A stretch of DNA of 63,965 nucleotides from Flavobacterium zhairuonense. GTDB lineage: Bacteria > Bacteroidota > Bacteroidia > Flavobacteriales > Flavobacteriaceae. How positions within the stretch are numbered: the stretch's first letter is position 1; each line of letters starts with the position of its first letter. The position numbers and the translations under genes are program-made. The notes below the pieces were generated by a model. The model ran no database searches. It was not told the DNA's origin and saw only the letters and a program-made list of their open reading frames with translations. Where the stretch lies: contig NZ_SJSY01000058.1 of assembly GCF_004352915.1 (NCBI RefSeq), positions 1 through 63,965 of the forward strand, read 5' to 3'. Positions 52,008 through 61,033 of the stretch are shown piece after piece.

Positions 52008-53525
52008 TTACTTTTTAAATATTTTGGTCAAGACGCCAAAAACGCCTCTTATAAAAGTAGCGCTTGTAACGACTTTCAGAACAGATTTGGTAACAACCTC
52101 TGTAGTACTTGGTTCAGATTTTGATGGTTTTGCTGGAGCTTGTTCTTCTTGCTGCGCAGCTGTTTCTGCTGCTTGCGCAAGTTTTTTGTTTAGGATTTCG
52201 TAAGCACTTTCACGATCAATTTCTTCAGCATATTTTTTTACCAATTTTGATTTTCCGTTAATTTCTTCAATTTCCTCATCTGATAAAATATCCATTCTGC
52301 TCATTGGCGCGCGCATCATTGTAGCAACAAGAGGAGTTGGAATCCCTTTTTCGTTTAGTGCAGTGACCAATGCTTCGCCAATTCCTAAGCTCGTTAGCAA
52401 TTCATCTGTTTTATAATATTCTGATGTTGGGTAATTATCAGCTGTTTTTTTAATTGCTTGGCGGTCGTTCGCAGTAAAAGCCCTAAGCGCATGCTGAATC
52501 TTCAATCCTAATTGCGCCAAAACTCCACTCGGAACATCCATCGGGTTTTGCGTAACAAAATAGACACCAATTCCTTTTGAGCGGATCAATTTTACAATTG
52601 TTTCGATTTGTTCCAATAGTACTTTGCTGGCTTCATTAAAAATCAAATGCGCTTCATCAATAAAGATTACTAGTTCCGGTTGTTCAGCATCTCCCTTTTC
52701 AGGCATTTTTTGGTAAATCTCAGCCAAAAGACTCAACATAAAAGTAGAGAATAATTTTGGCTTGTCCTGAATATCCGTCAAGCGGATGATATTTACGTAG
52801 CCTTTCCCGTTTTCGTCAATTCGCATTAAATCATCGGTTTCAAAAGACAGTTCTCCAAAAAACAAATCACCGCCTTGTTGCTCCAATTCGATGATCTTTC
52901 TTAAAATTGTTCCAGTCGTGGCCGTTGAAATTTTGCCATAACTCGCTGCAATTTCGTCTTTGCCTTCTTCTGTAATATAATTAATGACTTTTTTAATGTC
53001 TTTTAAATCTAACAAAGGCATTTGTGTGTCGTCACAATATTTAAAGATTACGGCAACAACTCCAGCTTGAGTGTCGTTTAAATCTAAAATTCTAGAAAAT
53101 AGAACAGGGCCAAATTCAGAAACTGTTGCGCGCAAACGAACTCCATTCTGTTTTGATAAAGACATTAATTCAACAGGAAAAGAAGCTACATTATAAGGTA
53201 TATTCATTTTGGCATGACGCTCAGTTATAAAGCTTTGTTCTTTTCCTTCTTTTGCAATACCACTGAAATCACCTTTTATATCCATCATCAAAACTGGAAT
53301 TCCCGCATTTGATAATTGCTCAGAAAAAACCTGAATTGTCTTTGTTTTTCCTGTTCCCGTCGCTCCAGCTATAAGTCCGTGGCGGTTAAGGGTTTTTAGA
53401 GGAATTTTTACATGAGCTTCAGCAATAGCTTCTCCATCCAGAATTGCACTTCCCAAAGTAATGCTGTCGCCTTTAGAAAGATAACCGTTATTTATGTCTT
53501 GAATGAAATTATCTTTTTTATTCAT
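52008..53525 (-). CDS. HerA-like ATPase, DUF853 family
   Basis: A 505-residue P-loop ATPase of the HerA/FtsK superfamily. Walker A is GATGTGKT (54-61) and the Walker B-like ELVIFIDEAHLIF lies near 285. DUF853 covers most of the protein; the last 60 residues are Ala/Gln/Pro-rich (AAETAAQQEEQAPAKPSK) and end in a short hydrophobic segment. The family is predicted to translocate DNA or remodel nucleoprotein, but no NurA-like nuclease is adjacent. It is a single gene divergent from the exbB operon. Confidence 0.88.
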   Translation of the reverse strand: MNKKDNFIQDINNGYLSKGDSITLGSAILDGEAIAEAHVKIPLKTLNRHGLIAGATGTGKTKTIQVFSEQLSNAGIPVLMMDIKGDFSGIAKEGKEQSFITERHAKMNIPYNVASFPVELMSLSKQNGVRLRATVSEFGPVLFSRILDLNDTQAGVVAVIFKYCDDTQMPLLDLKDIKKVINYITEEGKDEIAASYGKISTATTGTILRKIIELEQQGGDLFFGELSFETDDLMRIDENGKGYVNIIRLTDIQDKPKLFSTFMLSLLAEIYQKMPEKGDAEQPELVIFIDEAHLIFNEASKVLLEQIETIVKLIRSKGIGVYFVTQNPMDVPSGVLAQLGLKIQHALRAFTANDRQAIKKTADNYPTSEYYKTDELLTSLGIGEALVTALNEKGIPTPLVATMMRAPMSRMDILSDEEIEEINGKSKLVKKYAEEIDRESAYEILNKKLAQAAETAAQQEEQAPAKPSKSEPSTTEVVTKSVLKVVTSATFIRGVFGVLTKIFKK

Positions 53526-53904
53526 GTTTTTATTTGTAATTTATATGATTATGAAAGTTTTGCTTCGTTTTTAACAATTTAACTGTATTTTTTTTAGTAA
53601 GAAAAAGCTTTTTTTGATTGAAAAATGTATAAAAAAAAAATTCGCAGCTTTTTAAGAAGATTTCAATGGATTAATTGAATATTTACTAAAACGTTGTAAT
53701 TTTTTTACTATTCGACCTTTTTTTTGTTTTATCAAAAAAATGATGCAGGCAATTTAATGAGATATTTTTTAAATTGACGTTAAATTTCCTTCAATAAAAT
53801 TAAAAAAAGTTTTTTTATTTAAACTAAACGTATAAATTTGCTCCTCTACAAGTTAAATATAACTAAAAAATAAAAATTATTTAAAACTATTAAAATTAAA
53901 AAAA
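53526..53904 (+). other. AT-rich spacer between the HerA-like gene and exbB
   Basis: No gene is visible. The region has long A and T runs. It carries the exbB promoter at 53833-53840. The rest shows no repeat of the families seen elsewhere in the window. Confidence 0.5.
53833..53840 (+). promoter_or_regulatory. Candidate promoter of the exbB-tonB operon
   Basis: TAAATTTG matches TAnnTTTG fully, 64 bases before the exbB start. No exact TTG is found at -33, where the sequence is T-rich. Confidence 0.5.
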
Positions 53905-54729
53905 ATGGCAAACGTTAAAGTTAAAAAAGAAAGCACTTCAAATGGGGGAGGAATGATTTCAGGAATCATTATTGCAGCATGTGTTTTTGTTGGTTGGTGT
54001 ATTTGGAAATTCGTTATGGGGGATTCAGCTAACTTTGAAGGAGGGAATCCAGAAACAGGTCACCCAATCAATACTTTAGGTATGGTTTACAAAGGAGGTT
54101 TCATTGTACCTGTATTATTAGGTATGCTTTTAATGGTTGTTGTTTTTTCTATTGAAAGATTTATCGTTATCGGTAAAGCTGCTGGTAAAGCTAACTTAGA
54201 CAAATTCATGAAAAGTGTTCAAGTAAGCATTAAAGAAGGAAACATCGAGGCTGCTATCGCTTCATGTGACAAACAACAAGGTTCAGTTGCAAACGCAATT
54301 AAATCTGCTTTGATTAAATATCAAGACGTTAAAAAAGAAGGTTTCAACAGTGAAGAGGCTTCGGAAGTAATCCACAAAGAAATCGAAGAGGCTACTTCAT
54401 TAGAAATGCCAATGTTGGAAAAAAATATGACTATTATCTCTACTTTAGTATCTTTAGGTACATTAGGAGGATTATTAGGAACAGTATCAGGTATGATTAA
54501 AGCGTTTGGTGCGTTAGCTTCTGCTGGAACTCCTGACCAAGCTGCTCTTGCAACAGGTATCTCTGAGGCACTTATCAACACTGCAACAGGTATCTCTACT
54601 TCTATCTTTGCAATTGTTTCTTACAACTTCTTTACTGCTAAAATTGACGATTTGACTTACTCTATCGATGAGGCTGGTACTACAATCGTTAATACTTACA
54701 GAAAATTCAGAGGAAGTTTAAAACAATAA
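53905..54729 (+). CDS. exbB: ExbB/TolQ/MotA-type proton channel subunit
   Basis: A 274-residue inner-membrane protein with three or four membrane helices (about 17-40, 67-87, 172-200, 215-240). The MotA/TolQ/ExbB domain shows MPMLEKNMTIISTLVSLGTLGGLLGTVSGMIKAF and TATGISTSIFAIVSYNFF. With ExbD and TonB it uses the proton gradient to energise outer-membrane transport. It heads a same-strand operon of exbB, two exbD genes and tonB. The extra N-terminal helix is usual in Bacteroidota. Confidence 0.95.
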   Translation: MANVKVKKESTSNGGGMISGIIIAACVFVGWCIWKFVMGDSANFEGGNPETGHPINTLGMVYKGGFIVPVLLGMLLMVVVFSIERFIVIGKAAGKANLDKFMKSVQVSIKEGNIEAAIASCDKQQGSVANAIKSALIKYQDVKKEGFNSEEASEVIHKEIEEATSLEMPMLEKNMTIISTLVSLGTLGGLLGTVSGMIKAFGALASAGTPDQAALATGISEALINTATGISTSIFAIVSYNFFTAKIDDLTYSIDEAGTTIVNTYRKFRGSLKQ

Positions 54730-54790
54730 TTAATTTTTGATATATAAATAATTAAGATTTAATTATATCAAAAAAATAAAATAAAAGATA

Positions 54791-55417
54791 ATGGCTAAAA
54801 TTAAAATGAAAAAGAAGTCGACATCGACAGATATGACTGCCATGTGTGATGTTGCGTTCCTTTTGCTTACGTTCTTTATCTTGACTGCTACTGCTAAAGT
54901 TCCTGAAGCGCTTCCTGTAGATATGCCTGCTTCTACTGTAGAACATAAATTACCAGATTCTAATTTGGCAATTATTACAATAGGAAAAGGAAAAGACGGG
55001 AAAAGCAAAGTTTTCTTCGATATCAAAGGAAGAGAGATTCGTAAAAAAACTCTTGAAGGTATGGGAGCAAAATTAGGTGTAACTTTTTCAGAAGATGACA
55101 AAGCTAAATTTGCATTAATGGATGACTTTGGTGTTCCATTGGCAAATTTGAAGCAAATCATCGATATGAAAGCAGCTGATAGAACTAAAGCAAATCAGCC
55201 AGGTATTCCAATCGATTCTTTGGATAATCAATTAAAAGAGTGGCTTTTGGTTTCAAGAAGAGCTACAATTGACCTTGAAGATAAAGAGTTAGAGATTGCA
55301 ATCAAAGGAGATGCTAAAGAACAATATCCTCAAATCAAAAAGATTATGGATATTTTACAAGAGCAAAAAATCAATTCCTTTAACTTAGTTACAGGTACAA
55401 GAGGAAAAGACTTTTAA
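54791..55417 (+). CDS. exbD: ExbD/TolR biopolymer transport protein, copy 1
   Basis: A 208-residue protein with one N-terminal membrane helix (about 17-37) preceded by STSTDMTAMCDVAFLLLTFF, which contains the functionally important Asp of the helix. The remainder is the periplasmic domain, larger than in proteobacterial ExbD (about 140 residues). It partners exbB upstream and a second exbD 19 bases downstream. Confidence 0.93.
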   Translation: MAKIKMKKKSTSTDMTAMCDVAFLLLTFFILTATAKVPEALPVDMPASTVEHKLPDSNLAIITIGKGKDGKSKVFFDIKGREIRKKTLEGMGAKLGVTFSEDDKAKFALMDDFGVPLANLKQIIDMKAADRTKANQPGIPIDSLDNQLKEWLLVSRRATIDLEDKELEIAIKGDAKEQYPQIKKIMDILQEQKINSFNLVTGTRGKDF

Positions 55418-55436
55418 TTAAAAAAGATACACTAAA

Positions 55437-55997
55437 ATGGCTGAATTAAATACTGGCGACAGTGGTGGCGGAAAAGGTGGCAAGGTAAGAAGTAAAAAGC
55501 AAAATTCGAAAGTCGATTTAACGGCAATGGTGGATTTGGCATTCTTATTGATCACGTTCTTTATGTTGACCACATCGTTGTCAAAACCTAAAGCAATGGA
55601 TTTGTCATTGCCAGATAAAGATGATGATCCAAATAAACCAAAAGTTGACACTAAAGTAGATGAAAATCGTACTATGACAGTAATGTTGGGTGCTGATAAT
55701 AAAATGGTTTACTACATGGGATTGTTAGCTAGTCCTAAGGTTGGTCCTAAGGATATAGCTTACGGAAAAGATGGTATCCGTAGAGAATTGTTAAAACAAA
55801 AACAAAACGTTTTGGCATATTCTGCAGCTTTAGGGAAACCTAAAAACGGAATCATTGTCATCATTAAACCAACTAAGAAATCAAATTATCGTAATTTGGT
55901 TGATATCTTAGATGAGATGGCTATCACTGGAGTTGAAACTTACGCAATTGTTCCTGAGTTCACACCAGAGGAAACAAAGGTTATAGATAAACAATAA
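55437..55997 (+). CDS. exbD: ExbD/TolR biopolymer transport protein, copy 2
   Basis: A 186-residue paralogue of the preceding gene. A Gly-rich N terminus (SGGGKGGKVRSKK) leads to VDLTAMVDLAFLLITFFML with the membrane Asp, then a periplasmic domain. Two different ExbD subunits per operon are common in Bacteroidota and suggest a hetero-oligomeric motor. tonB follows after 38 bases. Confidence 0.93.
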   Translation: MAELNTGDSGGGKGGKVRSKKQNSKVDLTAMVDLAFLLITFFMLTTSLSKPKAMDLSLPDKDDDPNKPKVDTKVDENRTMTVMLGADNKMVYYMGLLASPKVGPKDIAYGKDGIRRELLKQKQNVLAYSAALGKPKNGIIVIIKPTKKSNYRNLVDILDEMAITGVETYAIVPEFTPEETKVIDKQ

Positions 55998-56035
55998 GAG
56001 TAATCTTGAGTTTTGTCAACTAAAAATCTAGAAAA

Positions 56036-56836
56036 ATGAAATTAGATATTATAAAAAATCAATGGCTTGATATCGTATTCGAAGGTCGTAATAAGATATA
56101 CGGTGCATATGAGTTGAGAAAATCGAACAACAAAACTACGGTAAGAGCTCTTATCATAGGTTCGATCATTTTTAGCTTTGCTGTAGCTGCTCCTCTTATT
56201 GCAAGTTATTTGCCAGATTCTGGTGAAGACGATACGAATAATGATATCAAGATCGTAACAGCGAAAATTCCTGTTAAGAAAAAAGAGGAGGTAAAACCTA
56301 ATGAACCGCCACCACCACCCCCACCACCAAAAGTGGATCAAGTGAAGTTTGTGAAGCCGGTTGTTGCTAAAGCAGAAGAGGTTACCGAAGATCCACCAAA
56401 AATTGAAGATCTTAAAGATAAGAAGGTTGGTGCTGAAACTATCAAAGGAGATCCAGATGCAGTTTTAACTGTTGAGGAGCCAGTAGGTACTGGAACTGCT
56501 GCAGTAGTTGAAGAAGACAACCAAGTATATAACACAGCTGGTATCGAAGTAAAACCAGATTTCCCTGGAGGAATTGAGAAATTCTACAAATTCGTAGGAA
56601 ACAATTACAAAACTCCAGAAGAAGAAGGTTTAAAAGGTAAAGTTTACGTTACGTTTGTAGTTGAAAAAGACGGTTCATTAACCGACATTAAAGTTTTAAG
56701 GGATATCGGTTACGGTACAGGAGCAGAAGCAATTCGTGTTCTTAAAAAATGTCCAAAATGGACTCCTGGCGAGCAAAATGGTAAAAAAGTTAGGGTATTA
56801 TACTCTCTTCCTATTACTATTCAATCTGCAGAATAA
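56036..56836 (+). CDS. tonB: TonB energy transducer
   Basis: A 266-residue protein with a cytoplasmic N terminus, one membrane helix (about 36-58), a proline run (about 91-98), a linker at 99-170 and a C-terminal TonB domain (about 172-264, GKVYVTFVVEKDGSLTDIKV). It spans the periplasm to deliver energy to SusC-type and other receptors. The linker is closely similar to a segment of the chimeric protein at 21865-25539, but there its two halves occur in the opposite order. The next gene overlaps the stop by one base (TAATG). Confidence 0.95.
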   Translation: MKLDIIKNQWLDIVFEGRNKIYGAYELRKSNNKTTVRALIIGSIIFSFAVAAPLIASYLPDSGEDDTNNDIKIVTAKIPVKKKEEVKPNEPPPPPPPPKVDQVKFVKPVVAKAEEVTEDPPKIEDLKDKKVGAETIKGDPDAVLTVEEPVGTGTAAVVEEDNQVYNTAGIEVKPDFPGGIEKFYKFVGNNYKTPEEEGLKGKVYVTFVVEKDGSLTDIKVLRDIGYGTGAEAIRVLKKCPKWTPGEQNGKKVRVLYSLPITIQSAE

Positions 56837-57066
56837 TGTTAAAAGATATGCTTAATAATATTCAGAAGAAATCGCTCAAAGAGCGATTTCTTCTTGTTTT
56901 AGGAATACTGTTTTTTTTGATATATCTTGTGCTGGGTTTAATGATTATGTTTTGGGAAAAATTGCCATTAAATATGGAACCAAAATATAGATACGCTTTC
57001 GGCGGATTATTGATTGTGTATTCAGCTATACGTTTTCTGAGATTAATTAATTCAAATACAGAGTAA
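56836..57066 (+). CDS. Small two-helix membrane protein of the tonB operon
   Basis: A 76-residue protein with hydrophobic segments at about 18-39 and 50-66. No family is recognised. It overlaps tonB by one base at its start and the PstS-like gene by one base at its end, so translation is coupled on both sides. Its first codons contain a perfect 10-bp hairpin (56868-56890). Confidence 0.75.
   Translation: MLKDMLNNIQKKSLKERFLLVLGILFFLIYLVLGLMIMFWEKLPLNMEPKYRYAFGGLLIVYSAIRFLRLINSNTE
56868..56890 (+). other. Hairpin inside the small tonB-operon gene
   Basis: GAAATCGCTC and GAGCGATTTC form a perfect 10-bp stem around AAA, followed by TTCTTGTTTT. It lies within coding sequence just after tonB and could act as a partial terminator or as an mRNA processing point that lowers expression of the downstream genes. 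Confidence 0.5.
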
Positions 57067-57989
57067 TGATGTTAAAGTATACTAAAGTTGCGGGAGTAGT
57101 TCTTTTTGTCTTTTTGTTTGCCATGTGCAACCAAAAAAGCAAGAATGATACTAAAGAAACAATTTTGAAAGGATCTCTTGATGTTACAGTTGATGAAACT
57201 GTAAAACCTATTGTTGATGATCAAGTTGCAGTTTTTGAGGGCACTTATTATGATGCTAAAATTCATGTAAAACCTAAATCTGAGGCGGAGGTTGTTAATG
57301 ATTTATTAAATCAGAAAGCTAAAGTTGTTGTAACTGCTCGAACTTTGACTAATGAAGAGTTGAAAAGATTCGAGAAAAGCAAGATTAATCCTAGAATTAC
57401 TCCTTTTGCTGTTGATGCAATCGCTTTTATTTCAAGTAAAAGCAATAATGATACATTAATTGCGTTGAAAAGTGTGATTGATTTTATGCAAGGAAAACCA
57501 GACTCGAAGATTAAAGGTCTTGTGTTTGATAATCCGAACTCTAGTACTGTTCGTTATATGAAAGAATTAGCTAAAATTAAAGATATTCCAAAAAATGGAG
57601 TTTTTTCTTTTAATACTAACGATGAAGTTATTAAATTCGTTTCTGAAAATGAAGGAATGATTGGAGTAATTGGTGTAAATTGGCTTTCGCAACCTTCACA
57701 AAATATGACTGATTATATTAGTAAAGTTAATATAATGGGGGTTAAAGGGGCGAAAGATAATGAATACCATTATCCAAGCCAAACTGAGCTTATGGAAGGT
57801 AAATATCCTTTGGCACGTGATTTGTTTATTATAAATTGCCAGGGCTATTCTGGATTAGGAATGGGGTTTTCTTCTTTTATTGCTGGCGAAATTGGCCAAA
57901 GAATTGTTTTAAAATCCAGCTTAATGCCGGTTAAAACTCCGAGTAGAAAGCTTCAGATTAGAAGTGAAATTATTAAAGATAAAGAATAA
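57066..57989 (+). CDS. PstS-like substrate-binding lipoprotein
   Basis: A 307-residue lipoprotein (FAMCNQ, Cys20 or 21 depending on which of two adjacent ATG codons is used). The body follows the PBP-like_2/PstS fold: KGSLDVTVDETVKPIVDDQVAVFEG at the start, then VVVTARTLTNEEL and FAVDAIAFISSKSN, the typical hinge segments. No PstCAB transporter genes are present, and its coupling to tonB suggests a role in the Ton system or in phosphate sensing instead of classical ABC import. Confidence 0.82.
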   Translation: MMLKYTKVAGVVLFVFLFAMCNQKSKNDTKETILKGSLDVTVDETVKPIVDDQVAVFEGTYYDAKIHVKPKSEAEVVNDLLNQKAKVVVTARTLTNEELKRFEKSKINPRITPFAVDAIAFISSKSNNDTLIALKSVIDFMQGKPDSKIKGLVFDNPNSSTVRYMKELAKIKDIPKNGVFSFNTNDEVIKFVSENEGMIGVIGVNWLSQPSQNMTDYISKVNIMGVKGAKDNEYHYPSQTELMEGKYPLARDLFIINCQGYSGLGMGFSSFIAGEIGQRIVLKSSLMPVKTPSRKLQIRSEIIKDKE

Positions 57990-58005
57990 ATTAATTACAA
58001 TAAAG

Positions 58006-59673
58006 ATGAATAAATTTAAAATTTTTAGTCTTGCTTTAGTTGCCACAGCTTCTGTTGCACAGGCGCAAGATATTAAAGAAGCTAAAAAAGCTATCGATGC
58101 TGAACAGTTTCAGAAGGCAAAATCTTTGCTTAAATCAATCATAAAAGCAAAACCTTCAGATGGTGAAGCTAATTTTGTTTTAGGAAATATCTATTTGAAC
58201 CAAAGCGTTATCGATTCGGCTAAAATTTATTACTTAAATGGAATTGAAGCTTCGGATAGAAAAAACCTTAATTATATTGGTTTGGGTCAAATCGATCTTG
58301 ATAATAAAAATGCAGCTGCCGCGCAAGCTAACTTTGGTCTAGCGACTAAAGATATGAAGCGTAAAGATGTTGATGAGTATATCTACATCGGTAGAGCTTA
58401 TATGAATTCAGTTAATCCTGATTATAACAGTGCAATTACAAGTTTAAAGCGTGCATTGGCGATCGAGCCTCAAAACGCTACAGCTTTATTGGCAATCGGT
58501 GATGCTTATTATGGAGCAAACAATCAAAATGATGCATATAAAGCATATCGTGATGCGTTTACTGCCGATCCAACACTTTTAAGAGCAAAAATGCAATTAG
58601 GTGTTTTATTGAAAGGCGCTAAATCTTATGATGAAGCGATTAAAGCTTTCAATGAAGTTATTGCTCTAAACGCGAATTATGGTCCAGTTTACAGAGAGTT
58701 GGCTGAAACATATTACAAATGGGCTAGAAATAAACCTTCTACTTCTAAAGTTAATTTGCAGAATGCAATTACTAATTATGAGAAATATTTGAGTTTGACA
58801 GATTATTCTTTAGATTCAAAAATGCGTCATGCAGATTTCTTGATCTTGGTTAAAGATTATAAGAGTCTAGAAACTGTTGCTAATAAAATGATCGCAGAAG
58901 ACAAAGTTAATCCTAGAATTTACAGATATTTAGGATATTCTGCTTATGAAAATGGAAATGTTGATGTAGCTCTTAAATCATTACAAGATTATGTGAGTAA
59001 TCCAAGCAATAAAATTATCGCTAAAGATTACTTATACTTAGGATTTGCTAAAATTAAAAAAGGTACTGGAGCTGATGGTGTAGTTGAAGCTTCTGCTTTT
59101 GAGGCTGGTTTGACAGATATTAAAAAAGCTGTTGCAATGGAGCCTTTGGCAGTTGAAGATCTTGGAGATTTTGGTAAAGAGTTGTTCACTAAAAAACAAT
59201 ATAACCAAGCTGCAGCTATTTATGAGTTGAGTACAACTAACACAGAGCAAAAAAATTATTTGAACGATAATGTTTATTTAGGTATATCACTTTACTACGC
59301 AAATGCAAACAAAGCAGCTGGAACTGCTGATGCTACAGCTTTAGGGAAAGCTGATGCTGCTTTTGATAGAGTACTTGTTGCTTCTCCATCTTATGATGAG
59401 GCTTACTTGTACAAAGGAAGAATTAACAACTTATTGGAGAAAGATGATTTAATTATCAAAAACTACGAAGAGTATGTTGCAAAAACAACTGCTAAGGGTG
59501 CTGAAGAATTGGCAAAACCTGCAACAGTAAAAAAAATAGTTGAGTCTTACAATAGTATTGGTGCGGCTTATGCTAATACAGACAAAGCTAAAGCAGTTGA
59601 ATATTTCAATAAATCTTTAGTTTTAGATCCTGCTAATAAATATGCAGCTGATTCTGTAAAAGCTTTAAAATAA
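58006..59673 (+). CDS. Exported TPR protein of the tonB operon
   Basis: A 555-residue protein with a signal peptide (ends SVAQAQ). The ATG at 58006 directly precedes the signal and is preferred, although the frame is open to 57964 inside the preceding gene. TPR motifs fill most of the length (for example EAKKAIDAEQFQKAKSLLKS near 20 and NATALLAIGDAYYGANNQNDAYKAYRDAF near 165). TPR arrays bind partner proteins, here probably in the periplasm. It is the last gene before the terminator at 59697. Confidence 0.85.
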   Translation: MNKFKIFSLALVATASVAQAQDIKEAKKAIDAEQFQKAKSLLKSIIKAKPSDGEANFVLGNIYLNQSVIDSAKIYYLNGIEASDRKNLNYIGLGQIDLDNKNAAAAQANFGLATKDMKRKDVDEYIYIGRAYMNSVNPDYNSAITSLKRALAIEPQNATALLAIGDAYYGANNQNDAYKAYRDAFTADPTLLRAKMQLGVLLKGAKSYDEAIKAFNEVIALNANYGPVYRELAETYYKWARNKPSTSKVNLQNAITNYEKYLSLTDYSLDSKMRHADFLILVKDYKSLETVANKMIAEDKVNPRIYRYLGYSAYENGNVDVALKSLQDYVSNPSNKIIAKDYLYLGFAKIKKGTGADGVVEASAFEAGLTDIKKAVAMEPLAVEDLGDFGKELFTKKQYNQAAAIYELSTTNTEQKNYLNDNVYLGISLYYANANKAAGTADATALGKADAAFDRVLVASPSYDEAYLYKGRINNLLEKDDLIIKNYEEYVAKTTAKGAEELAKPATVKKIVESYNSIGAAYANTDKAKAVEYFNKSLVLDPANKYAADSVKALK

Positions 59674-59696
59674 TAAATTAGTTTCTAACTAATTAT

Positions 59697-59731
59697 AAAA
59701 CCGACAGTTCAATGAACTGTCGGTTTTTTTT
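59697..59731 (+). terminator. Terminator of the exbB-tonB operon
   Basis: AAAACCGACAGTTC and GAACTGTCGGTTTT form a perfect 14-bp stem around AAT, followed by T residues. The stem is a variant of the AACCCGACAG family. Confidence 0.9.
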
Positions 59732-59757
59732 GTTACGTATTTAAATGACTATCTTTG
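59730..59757 (+). promoter_or_regulatory. Promoter of queE
   Basis: TTG (59730-59732) and TATCTTTG (59750-59757) with a 17-base spacer match the Bacteroidota consensus. The TTG overlaps the end of the preceding terminator. The leader would be only about 12 bases. Confidence 0.65.
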
Positions 59758-59774
59758 CACTTTAAAATTGAATA

Positions 59775-60407
59775 ATGTTATCAAAAGAAATACAATTAGA
59801 AGTTAATAAAGGAGCTATGCTACCTCTGATGGAAGAATTTTATACCATTCAGGGAGAAGGTTATCATACTGGGACAGCAGCGTATTTTATTAGAATTGGA
59901 GGATGTGATGTTGGTTGTCATTGGTGTGATGTGAAAGAAAGCTGGAATGCTGAATTGCATCCGCCAACAAAAACTGATTTGATTGTAAAGAATGCGTCGA
60001 CTTATGCTGATACTGTTGTAATAACAGGTGGTGAACCTTTGACATGGGATATGACTTTGCTTACACAGCAATTAAAGGAAAAAAATCTAAAAGTTCATAT
60101 TGAAACTTCAGGTGCATATCCGCTTAGTGGAACTTGGGATTGGATTTGTCTTTCTCCAAAAAAAAATAAACTTCCGACGCAAACTGTTTATGACAATGCA
60201 CATGAGCTAAAAGTAATTATTTACAATAAGCATGATTTTATTTTTGCAGAGGAACAGGCAGAACTTGTAAATGACAATGCAATTTTGTTTTTGCAACCGG
60301 AATGGAGCAAGAAAGAGGAGATGACACCTTTGATAGTTGATTATGTAATGAATAATCCAAAATGGCGTGTTTCACTTCAGACACATAAGTATTTAAATAT
60401 ACCATAA
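59775..60407 (+). CDS. queE: 7-carboxy-7-deazaguanine synthase
   Basis: A 210-residue radical SAM enzyme making the 7-deazaguanine core of queuosine. The cluster motif is C44-x3-C48-x2-C51 (GCDVGCHWCDVK), and FYTIQGEGYHTGTAAYFIR and VITGGEPLTW are family signatures. Length is normal. It acts upstream of QueA (35270) in the same tRNA modification pathway. It is a single gene with its own promoter and terminator. Confidence 0.94.
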   Translation: MLSKEIQLEVNKGAMLPLMEEFYTIQGEGYHTGTAAYFIRIGGCDVGCHWCDVKESWNAELHPPTKTDLIVKNASTYADTVVITGGEPLTWDMTLLTQQLKEKNLKVHIETSGAYPLSGTWDWICLSPKKNKLPTQTVYDNAHELKVIIYNKHDFIFAEEQAELVNDNAILFLQPEWSKKEEMTPLIVDYVMNNPKWRVSLQTHKYLNIP

Positions 60408-60410
60408 AAC

Positions 60411-60440
60411 AAAAAATCTCTTCAATTGAAGAGATTTTTT
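60411..60440 (+). terminator. Terminator of queE
   Basis: AAAAAATCTCTTC and GAAGAGATTTTTT form a 13-bp stem around AATT with a T-rich tail, 4 bases after the stop codon. Confidence 0.85.
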
Positions 60441-60483
60441 GTTTTATGGCATTTGAATTTCTATTTTTTGAGAAGAATTTAGT

Positions 60484-61029
60484 TTAATCCCAATTTTTTG
60501 ATTTCTTAAGAGTGGTAATGTGTGCTAAATGGTGATTGGAATGCCAGGCATACATTCCGATGATTCGTTTTAATTTCAATTCTAGATTGCTTTCAGGATG
60601 AATAAAAGATTTTTCTAAATCATCTGATGATAAATTTTGCATAATATAAACTAATCTGGAATGAAGGCCAGTTAATAAAGTTAAGCTAGCCTCAATTGGC
60701 ATTGTTTTATTGTCTGGCAACTCGCTCCATAATACTTCATCATAAGCTTTTATAACCGGATTATTTTCGGTCAAAGTCCATTTAATCCTGATAAAGCAAT
60801 TTATATGGCTTTCAGCACAATGATGAATTACTTGTCTTATTGTCCATCCACCCGGGCGATAAGGAGTATTTAGTTGCTCATCGCTTAAATTAATGGTTTC
60901 TTTTTTTAGCTTTTCAGGAAATGCAGCGAGTTCGTTAATCTTCTCATTGAGATATTCAGTTGTGTAAGATTCAGGAATTACAAATTTTCCTATTGGGTAT
61001 TTTAATTTTTCTAAGATTGATTCTTCCAT
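60484..61029 (-). CDS. DinB-like/YfiT putative metal-dependent hydrolase
   Basis: A 181-residue four-helix protein of the DinB superfamily, YfiT branch. The three metal-binding His are expected in VIHHCAES (near 68) and in WHSNHHLAHI (near 165), and PYRPGGWTIRQ is the YfiT signature. Members act as thiol transferases or hydrolases with a metal ion. It follows the methyltransferase gene by 4 bases on the same strand, so the two form an operon. Confidence 0.88.
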   Translation of the reverse strand: MEESILEKLKYPIGKFVIPESYTTEYLNEKINELAAFPEKLKKETINLSDEQLNTPYRPGGWTIRQVIHHCAESHINCFIRIKWTLTENNPVIKAYDEVLWSELPDNKTMPIEASLTLLTGLHSRLVYIMQNLSSDDLEKSFIHPESNLELKLKRIIGMYAWHSNHHLAHITTLKKSKNWD

Positions 61030-61033
61030 AGTT

